DNA of 12,130 nucleotides from JBGPYB01 sp041493035. GTDB lineage: Bacteria; Acidobacteriota; Vicinamibacteria; Fen-336. How positions within the stretch are numbered: position 1 is the stretch's first letter; every line of letters starts with the position of its first letter. Positions 6,939 to 12,130 of this stretch are shown piece by piece. The notes under the pieces were generated by a model. It was not told where the DNA came from, searched no databases, and saw only the letters and a program-made list of their open reading frames with translations. The position numbers were made by a program, and so were the translations under genes. The stretch spans positions 1 through 12,130 of the forward strand of contig JBGPYB010000139.1 of the NCBI GenBank assembly GCA_041493035.1, read 5' to 3'.

Positions 6939-9900
6939 CCGCCGGACTTCTGGCAGCAGCGAGTCTTCCTTCGATTGGCCGCGGATCGTCAGATAGGTGC
7001 GGTACGATTCGGCGAATCCCGCGCTGTTCAGCCCTTCCCGAACCCGACCCTGGTAGTAATAGACGGGCGGGAAATAGCCGTAGGTAGGCTCCTCGTCCAG
7101 GAACAACGCCAGGGCCTCGCCACGGCGCTTGAGGCAGCGGTCGAACTCAGAATCGGCTTGCGTGAAGCCGCCGGCTTCCAGATAGGCCCGCCCGAGATCG
7201 AAGTGGCCCATCCACGTGTCGAGGAGAGTGTTGGCCTCGGTGAGGGCTTTGATCGCCTGGCGCGCGTCCCCATTCTTCAGCGCGTCTTCACCCTCAACGA
7301 TCTTGGCATACGCCTGAGGCTCGGCCTGGAGCTCGGAGGCGAGGCCAGCGGCCAGCGTGTGAGCTTTGGCGGCCGCGCCCGCCTCGACAAACACGCGCGC
7401 CGTGAGGAATCGGATCTTCACGGCTTTGCTGTTGGTCAGCGCTCTTTCGGCAGCCTCGATGGCCGCGCCTTTCTGTCGCCGCAAGAGCTGCGTGTAGGCG
7501 AGCGCGGCGAACTTGTTCGCGGCTCTGTCGGTGTCCTTGGACGCGAGGTCCGCAGCGGCGCCTTGCGCAAAAACCCGCGCGGCCTCCGAGAGACGGCCTT
7601 CATACAACGCCAGGTCGCCGAGGCCGGAAGCCGCGTAGGAAGCACCCAGCGCGTCTATCTTCCCGAGTGCCTGCAAAGTTTCGGTCGCCTGAGGCAACTG
7701 GCCCTGTCCCAGTTGGGAAAAGGTCAGGGCAAGCAGGCCAAACAACCCCGGCTCCTGCATCGCTCGCACTTCTTGTTCCGCGATCTGGAAGTCGCCGCTG
7801 TAATCTGCGTATAGCGCTAGATTTTCCCGGTAGAGCGCACGCTTCGGCAGGATCTTGACGACTTGCCGCATCTCGTCGAGGGCCCTGGGCATGTTTCGCA
7901 GATACGTCAAGCACAGAGCGAGATTGTTGCGTGCCGATGCGTCAGCCGCATACCTGGCGATGAGATCGCCGAATTCCTTCACGCATTGCTGATGGTCGCC
8001 GGTCACCATATAGAAGAGGCCGCGCGTTCGGTACCGTTCGCGCTCCGTCATGCCGTCAACGTGACGGACCGCTTCCTTGATGAACTGCTCAGCATCCTGC
8101 TGCTTGTCCAGGTTGCGCGAGGCAATGGCCATGCCTGCGTAGGCGAGACCGAATTTCGGATCGTGGGCGACCGCCTTCGAGAAGCTTTGTCGCGCCTCTT
8201 CAAACCGGCTGTCGGACATAGCCTGCGCCGCCGCCGCATAGTCACGGACCACTTCCAAAGACGTGGCCGACAGAGTTTCCATGGCGAAGCGTTTGTCGGA
8301 GTCTGACGTGTCGTCGCCGAGCGCCTCGCGCACCTCACTCGCCAGCTTCGTTGCAGCGCCCAGCACCTGGTCTTTGCTGGAAGCCCTGTTCTCAGCGCTG
8401 GCGATCACGTTCCCGGTCACCGCATGGGTCGCCTTGACCGAAACCCCGTAACCGTCGCCTTGACGGTCCACCGAACCGGAGAGGACAACGCCAAGCCCTT
8501 GCTTCACCGCCATCTCCAGCGCCGCCCGCTCATCCAGCTTCTCAGGGGGCCGCACGCCCAGAGTGCGGCTGATTCCGCTCCGGTCGTACGCGCTGATGAA
8601 GCCTGCCCCTTCCAAGGCGAGTTTGAGCATCGGCTCCAACGTGCGGTCGAACGTCGGATCGCCGGTGCCGTTCTGAAAGTCTGCGATCAAGACCGAAACC
8701 GCTTCGTGTTGTTTCGGCGGCTCCAGCGAGCGGCGCGTCAGAAAGTACGTGCCGACGAGCATCGCGATCACGAAGACCGCGCTCGCCACCATCAGGCGCG
8801 GCGTCAGGCGCCGCACGAGCGGCAGCGGCTCGCCGTTCTCATCCAGGCGCACCAGCTCGGCGACCAACTCGGCCGTCTTCTGGTAGCGGGCCGCTGGATC
8901 CTTTTCCAGGCAACGTGACACGATGCGCCCGACGGCCTTGGGAATCTCGGGATCGACCGAGCGGATGTCGGGCACCCCCTGCTCCATGCGCTTCCTGAGC
9001 TCCGACATGGCGCTCGAATCGCGCGGCAAGCGCGACGGGCCTAGCAGCATGTCGTAGAGGATCAGCCCGAACGCGTAGAGGTCGGCGCGATGGTCGACCT
9101 GCTCGCCCCGCGCCTGCTCGGGCGCCATGTACGCCAGCGTGCCGACGATGGCCCCCGCCTGGGTCCCGGGCGCGTCGACCACAGCTGCCGCCCGGCTCCC
9201 CAGCGCGCCGCTCGGAGCCCCCGCCTGGCTTCCGAGCGTGTCGCTCGACATCGAGCGCGCGATGCCGAAGTCCATGATCAGCGCGTCGTCCCCGGCGATC
9301 ATCACGTTGGCGGGCTTGAGGTCGCGGTGGACGACACCGACCTGGTGGGCCGCCCGCAGCCCGAATGCCACTTGCTTCGCGATGCTCAGGGCCTGAGCCG
9401 GCGGGAGCTTGCCCTTGGCCAGGAGCTTCGACAGATCGGTGCCCTCGACGTAGGTCATCGTGAGGTACCTGATGCCGTCGATCTCCCCGAGATCGTGGAT
9501 GCGGACCACGTTCGCGTGCGTCACCTGCCGGGCCAGCAGCAGCTCGCGCTTGAAGCGCCGCTCCAGCTCCTGTGCGCGGGCGGCGTCGTCGCTGGCCAGC
9601 GGCTTGACGACCTTGAGCGCCACGGAGACGCCGAGCTCAGCGTCCCACGCCTGGTACACCGCGCCCATGCCGCCCGCGCCCAGCAGTCGGATGATGTGAT
9701 ACCGAACGCCGAATGCCTGCCCCACGGCCAGCAGGCCGGCTGCGCCGGTGGCGGGCCCCTTCGGAGCGAGCGCCCGGTCCATCGTCTCCGCCGATTCGAT
9801 CGGCAGCTCCGCCAGGTCGCCAACCTCGGTCGCGGCGTCCTCTAGCGGGATCTCACTCGGCGGCGGGACGGAAGGCGCGGCCGGCTGCCTCGGGTCGGTC

Positions 9901-9989
9901 GCTCCAAGTTGGAGCGAGCCGCCGCATTCCGAGCAGAACTTGCTGCTTCCACTGCTGTCGTGCCCGCAGCCCGGGCATCTCTCCACCAC
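6924..9989 (-). CDS. Membrane Ser/Thr protein kinase with N-terminal zinc ribbon, TolB/FlgO-like domain and TPR C-terminus
   Basis: This encodes 1,021 residues. A zinc ribbon uses CxxC at 5-8 and 19-22. A Pro-rich linker leads to a Hanks-type kinase domain (about 96-385) with all key motifs: GAGGMGAVY 104-112, Lys126, HRDLKPAN 221-228 (Asp223), DFG 240-242 and APE 289-291. One transmembrane helix lies near 398-418, so the kinase is cytoplasmic and the rest should be periplasmic. Residues 429-558 resemble TolB-N/FlgO-like domains (VSVLIADFQNGTGDP). From about 575 to the end are TPR-type helical pairs (e.g. FEEARQSFSKAVAHDPKFGLAYAG). This layout is familiar from Acidobacteriota signalling kinases. 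The activation segment carries about 25-30 extra Ala/Gly/Ser-rich residues. An in-frame TAA 18 bases upstream limits the start to one of two tandem GTGs; no Shine-Dalgarno is visible. Substrates and signal are unknown. Confidence 0.93.
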   Translation of the reverse strand: MVERCPGCGHDSSGSSKFCSECGGSLQLGATDPRQPAAPSVPPPSEIPLEDAATEVGDLAELPIESAETMDRALAPKGPATGAAGLLAVGQAFGVRYHIIRLLGAGGMGAVYQAWDAELGVSVALKVVKPLASDDAARAQELERRFKRELLLARQVTHANVVRIHDLGEIDGIRYLTMTYVEGTDLSKLLAKGKLPPAQALSIAKQVAFGLRAAHQVGVVHRDLKPANVMIAGDDALIMDFGIARSMSSDTLGSQAGAPSGALGSRAAAVVDAPGTQAGAIVGTLAYMAPEQARGEQVDHRADLYAFGLILYDMLLGPSRLPRDSSAMSELRKRMEQGVPDIRSVDPEIPKAVGRIVSRCLEKDPAARYQKTAELVAELVRLDENGEPLPLVRRLTPRLMVASAVFVIAMLVGTYFLTRRSLEPPKQHEAVSVLIADFQNGTGDPTFDRTLEPMLKLALEGAGFISAYDRSGISRTLGVRPPEKLDERAALEMAVKQGLGVVLSGSVDRQGDGYGVSVKATHAVTGNVIASAENRASSKDQVLGAATKLASEVREALGDDTSDSDKRFAMETLSATSLEVVRDYAAAAQAMSDSRFEEARQSFSKAVAHDPKFGLAYAGMAIASRNLDKQQDAEQFIKEAVRHVDGMTERERYRTRGLFYMVTGDHQQCVKEFGDLIARYAADASARNNLALCLTYLRNMPRALDEMRQVVKILPKRALYRENLALYADYSGDFQIAEQEVRAMQEPGLFGLLALTFSQLGQGQLPQATETLQALGKIDALGASYAASGLGDLALYEGRLSEAARVFAQGAAADLASKDTDRAANKFAALAYTQLLRRQKGAAIEAAERALTNSKAVKIRFLTARVFVEAGAAAKAHTLAAGLASELQAEPQAYAKIVEGEDALKNGDARQAIKALTEANTLLDTWMGHFDLGRAYLEAGGFTQADSEFDRCLKRRGEALALFLDEEPTYGYFPPVYYYQGRVREGLNSAGFAESYRTYLTIRGQSKEDSLLPEVRRRAGG

Positions 9990-10003
9990 GTGTTTTTCGC
10001 GGC

Positions 10004-10009
10004 ATTATG
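10004..10009 (-). promoter_or_regulatory. Candidate extended -10 element for the kinase gene
   Basis: On the minus strand TGG-CATAAT forms an extended -10 box (5 of 6 to TATAAT, with the upstream TG) ending 14 bases before the first GTG of the kinase. No good -35 is seen at 16-18 bases upstream. Transcription starting 6-8 bases below it would leave almost no leader, which fits the absence of a ribosome binding site. Confidence 0.35.
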
Positions 10010-10089
10010 CCACAGGCGCTTGGATCAGTCTGCCGAGGCGCAACGTGCGGGAAGCCCGATCACGGTGACGGCAGCAGAACCGGGACTGC

Positions 10090-10400
10090 TCAGCAGCGGT
10101 TCATGCTTCCTGGGATCGTAGGCAGTGCCCTGTCCGCCTTCATACGGGAACTCCGGGGCGCCGCCGCACCGAGCGAACCGATAGCCGCGAAAAGGCCGGC
10201 CTCGTCCTCGGGTTGTCCCTCGGCCAGGGCGGTCGCGAAGGCCCCGTTCCACACGTCGCCGGCCGCGGTACTGTCTGGAATCACGGGCCAGAGCACTTCG
10301 GGCTCTCGAGTGACGAGACGGGCCCCGCCTGGTCCGAGCTTGGCGACAACTCGCCGGGCGCCCGACCTCGGGAACGTCCGCACCTGCTGGCCCAGCACGT
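10090..10400 (-). pseudogene. C-terminal fragment of a ribokinase-type (PfkB-family) sugar kinase
   Basis: Reading leftward the frame gives GARRVVAKLGPGGARLVT, then DSTAAGDVWNGAFATALAEG and AAIGSLGAAA. This is the C-terminal third of PfkB-family carbohydrate kinases. The signature DTTxAGDxFNGA is recognisable at about 10240-10275, including the GD pair whose Asp is the family's catalytic base. Roughly 100 residues are present against about 300 in a full enzyme. Upstream of about 10400 the similarity fades: a possible LLKHANIVP-like piece is followed by material I cannot align, with no start codon context. The final residues also differ from the usual end. I read it as a truncated, inactive remnant left beside the transposase remnant. 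Its original substrate cannot be told. Confidence 0.7.
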
Positions 10401-10633
10401 GGATCGGGACGATGTTGGCGTGCTTCAGGCAGCAGGGGCTGCTCGCGGACATGCTCGCGTGCGCCAAGGAAGGTTGACACCGCCTTGTCCCCCACGCGCT
10501 CAACGACTTGCGCGAGCCGACGGCTTCACTGTCAACCGGGGTTGACACCGGCTGACAGCGGAGATCCCGGCTGGGGCGGCCGCCGACAGAGCCAACTGCC
10601 TGAGCCCTCGCCGGTTGCCCCACACCGCCCGGG
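10401..10633. other. Noncoding stretch between ribokinase fragment and transposase remnant
   Basis: No gene is supported. Open frames on both strands here give Arg/Pro/Ala-rich text with no motif, as expected by chance in GC-rich DNA. The palindrome and GGTTGACACCG repeats are the only clear structure. The left end of the IS91-like element probably falls in this stretch, since the ribokinase similarity stops before it and the transposase begins after it. Confidence 0.5.
10472..10550. repeat. GGTTGACACCG repeats and an 18-bp perfect palindrome
   Basis: GGTTGACACCG occurs at 10472-10482 and again at 10540-10550. The second copy is preceded by its inverted counterpart, giving the perfect palindrome TGTCAACCGGGGTTGACA at 10530-10547. 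GGTTGACA also appears at 2289-2296, where the PD40 remnant loses its 5' end. The palindrome lies 117 bp before the transposase start codon. It could be an operator for a dimeric repressor or part of an insertion element end; the sequence alone does not decide. Confidence 0.6.
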
Positions 10634-10663
10634 GTGGCACGACCCTCGCCCCTTGCGCGGGAC

Positions 10664-11956
10664 ATGGCCGCTGCCTTCCCGCCGCCCGCCTCACCGCACG
10701 TCTACCAGCGCCATCGCCCGGAGACGACGGCGCTCTACGAGGTTGTGCGCGACAACCTCACGACGCTGTACGGCGCGATCGATGACGGGGCGCTCGCGGT
10801 GCGCATCCCCAAGCACGCCCGCAAGGAACTGGAGGCATACCTCGACTGTGGGCTCCTCTGCCGCGGTTTTGCCCGGCTGAAATGCGAGAGGTGCGCCCAG
10901 AGCCAGTTGGTGGCCGTTCAGTTGCAAGGGCCGGGGCTTCTGCCCTTCGTGCATGGGACGACGGATGAGCGCGACCGCCGCCAACCTGATCGAGCGGGTG
11001 CTGGCGCAGACTGGCCTGCGCCAGTAGGTGCTGACCTTTCCGTTTGCGTGGCGGCGACGGCTCGCACAGGACGGTGCGCTGCTCGGCAGGCTCACGCGCA
11101 TCTTCGTGGAGACGGTGCACACGTTCTACGCCGCGCGCGCGGCCCGGGAGGGCGCCCTGGGGGCGAAGACCGGGGCGGTCACGGCCGTGCAGAGGACGTC
11201 GTCCGATATGCGGCTCAATCCCCACCTGCACGCGGTCGTTCTCGATGGCGCCTGGTACGAGCAGTGTGGCGAGCTTCGCTGGCAAGGGCTCCCTCACCTG
11301 AAGACCAGCGAGGTTGGCACAGTCCTCGAGAGCACCGTCATACGCATCGAGCGGCATCTTCGCCGACGCGGCCTGCTCCGGATCGCCGAGGATGACGCCG
11401 ATCCCGACGTTCCTGACGATCCCGAGAGCAACCTCGCCGCCTCGGCGGTCTCGGGCCGGACGCCACCCGCCGGGCCGCAGTGGGTGAGCGGCCTCGCGCC
11501 CCTGGCGCCGCACGCGCTCGCGTACGACAAGCCGCTGTGCGCTTCACTCGACGGGTTCACGTTGCACGCGGCCACTCGTGCAGGGGCGCTGGACCTGGCA
11601 GGGCGCCCAGACGGTCTGGTGCGCATCACCCTGAAGAAGGCGTACAGCGACGGGACAGTTGTGCGGTCGACATGGACCCGCTGTCGCTACTGTGCCGGCT
11701 GGCCACCAGCGTGCCCCCATAGCACTTTCACACCGTCCGTGGGCGTGCTCGCTGCTGCGAGCCCGTGGAGACCCCGCATCGCGCCGAAGCCGCCCAGCCG
11801 GGAGCCGGCCCCAGCGACCGCCGAGTCCACCGAACCGGGCCGGCCGGCGGATATCGCCCGTGGGCGGAGCTCCTGGCGCGCACCTTCGCCGTGGACGTCC
11901 TCACCTGTCCCTCCTGCCAGGGACGCATGAGGCTGCTCGCGGTGATCAAACCATAG
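10664..11956 (+). pseudogene. IS91-family (HUH) transposase, heavily degraded
   Basis: The pieces are collinear with IS91-family transposases but spread over frames. The N-terminal part (HRPETTALYEVV, ELEAYLDCGLLCRGFARLKCERC) runs to about 10916, where the frame shifts to SCKGRGFCPSCMGRRMSATA, completing the zinc-binding CxxC pairs. A TAG at 11025-11027 replaces the residue before VLTFPFAWRRRLA, where relatives have Trp. The HUH motif is present as LNPHLHAVV (HLH at 11223-11231). Around 11603-11607 the text jumps from AGR to PDGLVRITLKK; family members as I know them have the RYxLRPP tyrosine segment there, so the catalytic Tyr appears deleted. Further shifts occur near 11661, 11740 and 11790-11848, and a second TAG lies at 11720-11722. 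The C-terminus (YRPWAELLARTFAVDVLTCPSC) is recognisable. ATG 10664 is the likeliest original start. It cannot encode an active enzyme. Confidence 0.9.
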
Positions 11957-11989
11957 GCGGTTCTATCCGCGGCGACGGCGACGAAACTC

Positions 11990-12130
11990 AGAGGGATGGG
12001 CTTCCGGCCAGCCCAACCCTCCCACCACCCATCCGAAGGCTTCGGCGTGGCGCCTCGTCCGGCCGAGAAAAGCGATTCGTGCCTCCCAAGGCCCCTTGTC
12101 GACCTTGGATGCAGACACTACGCCCCTCGC
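11990..12130. repeat. 141-bp terminal direct repeat, right copy
   Basis: This is an exact copy of bases 1-141, starting 33 bases after the stop codon of the transposase pseudogene. Closing the contig here puts the sequence from base 142 onward directly after base 12130. The likely meaning is circular assembly. Alternatives are a tandemly repeated chromosomal segment or a loop through a multicopy insertion-sequence end. Confidence 0.95.
11991..12021 (+). terminator. Strong stem-loop just after transposase pseudogene (terminator or IS91-type end)
   Basis: This is the second copy of the stem-loop at bases 2-32. Twelve positions pair over a 7-nt loop with a single A-A mismatch, and the stem is very GC-rich. 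It begins about 35 bases after the transposase stop codon. No T-run follows, so a classical intrinsic terminator is not clearly shown. A structured transposon end is an equally reasonable reading. Confidence 0.4.

Larger units (their letters stand above)
10530..12021 (+). mobile_element. IS91-like insertion element remnant (boundaries approximate)
   Basis: The span runs from the palindrome ahead of the transposase pseudogene to the strong stem-loop behind it. IS91-family elements lack terminal inverted repeats and do not duplicate their target, so the ends cannot be fixed from sequence symmetry; both limits are estimates. The flanking ribokinase fragment suggests the insertion, or a later one-ended rolling-circle event, disrupted a neighbouring gene. 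Confidence 0.4.

Noticed and set aside
6906..9845. Long plus-strand open frames opposite the kinase gene (for example 6906-7814 and 9090-9845)
   Set aside because: They are antisense shadows of a GC-rich coding region; the minus-strand frame has unmistakable kinase and TPR motifs.
10025..10665. Other minus-strand frames overlapping the ribokinase fragment
   Set aside because: They are Arg/Pro-rich with no motif; only the frame containing DSTAAGDVWNGAF shows family similarity.
10664..11956. Programmed frameshifting or stop readthrough in the transposase
   Set aside because: At least four frame changes, two stops and an apparent loss of the tyrosine segment cannot be explained by one recoding event, and no slippery site with a stem-loop is evident at the shifts.
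1..12130. tRNA, rRNA, CRISPR array, phage or toxin-antitoxin genes
   Set aside because: On reading both strands I found no cloverleaf, rRNA signature, spaced repeat array, phage structural gene or small paired genes with good start signals.

Overview
The window is GC-rich DNA (roughly 60-65% G+C by eye) from a bacterium. Three gene types point to a soil-type lineage with large regulatory proteomes, most likely Acidobacteriota or Myxococcota: a Ser/Thr kinase with a zinc ribbon, a TolB/FlgO-like domain and TPRs; a PD40 beta-propeller of the kind fused to such kinases; and a huge secreted multidomain metalloprotease. This placement is inference; no phylogenetic marker is present. The first 141 bases (1-141) are repeated exactly as the last 141 (11990-12130). 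The contig therefore closes on itself as an 11,989-bp circle, either a real circular molecule or an assembly-graph loop from a tandem or repeat-flanked chromosomal segment. No intact replication, partition or mobilisation gene is visible, so a self-maintaining plasmid is not well supported.

Layout: 1-297 is noncoding, hairpin-rich DNA that on the circle lies just downstream of a dead IS91-like transposase. A small secreted protein gene (298-702, +) has an ideal Shine-Dalgarno but an unusual tail. It overlaps, tail to tail, a frameshifted PD40 propeller remnant (641-2348, -) that has no convincing 5' end. A leader of about 300 bp with several hairpins (2349-2650) precedes a 1,417-residue secreted protein (2651-6904, +). 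That protein has a signal peptide, a metzincin-like zinc protease site with Met-turn, eight perfect GRGDI repeats, an Fn3-like domain, a bacterial cadherin/Ig-like domain, two further Ig-like repeats and a PxKF-like C-terminus. It converges, with a 19-bp gap, on a 1,021-residue membrane Ser/Thr kinase (6924-9989, -). Behind the kinase lie a ribokinase-type C-terminal fragment (about 10090-10400, -), a palindromic noncoding stretch, and an IS91-family transposase pseudogene (10664-11956, +) with several frameshifts, two stops and apparent loss of the segment carrying the catalytic tyrosine.

The two large genes are intact over 2,400 codons, while nearly everything on the rest of the circle (about 10.0 kb through the junction to 2.3 kb) is truncated or frameshifted. 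This argues against random sequencing error and for a decayed, transposon-scarred arc beside a maintained pair: a secreted adhesin/protease and a membrane signalling kinase. A functional link between the two is only suggested by adjacency. The most interesting items are the closed topology, the RGD-repeat metzincin, the kinase's long repetitive activation-loop insertion, and the hairpin cluster at the transposon end.
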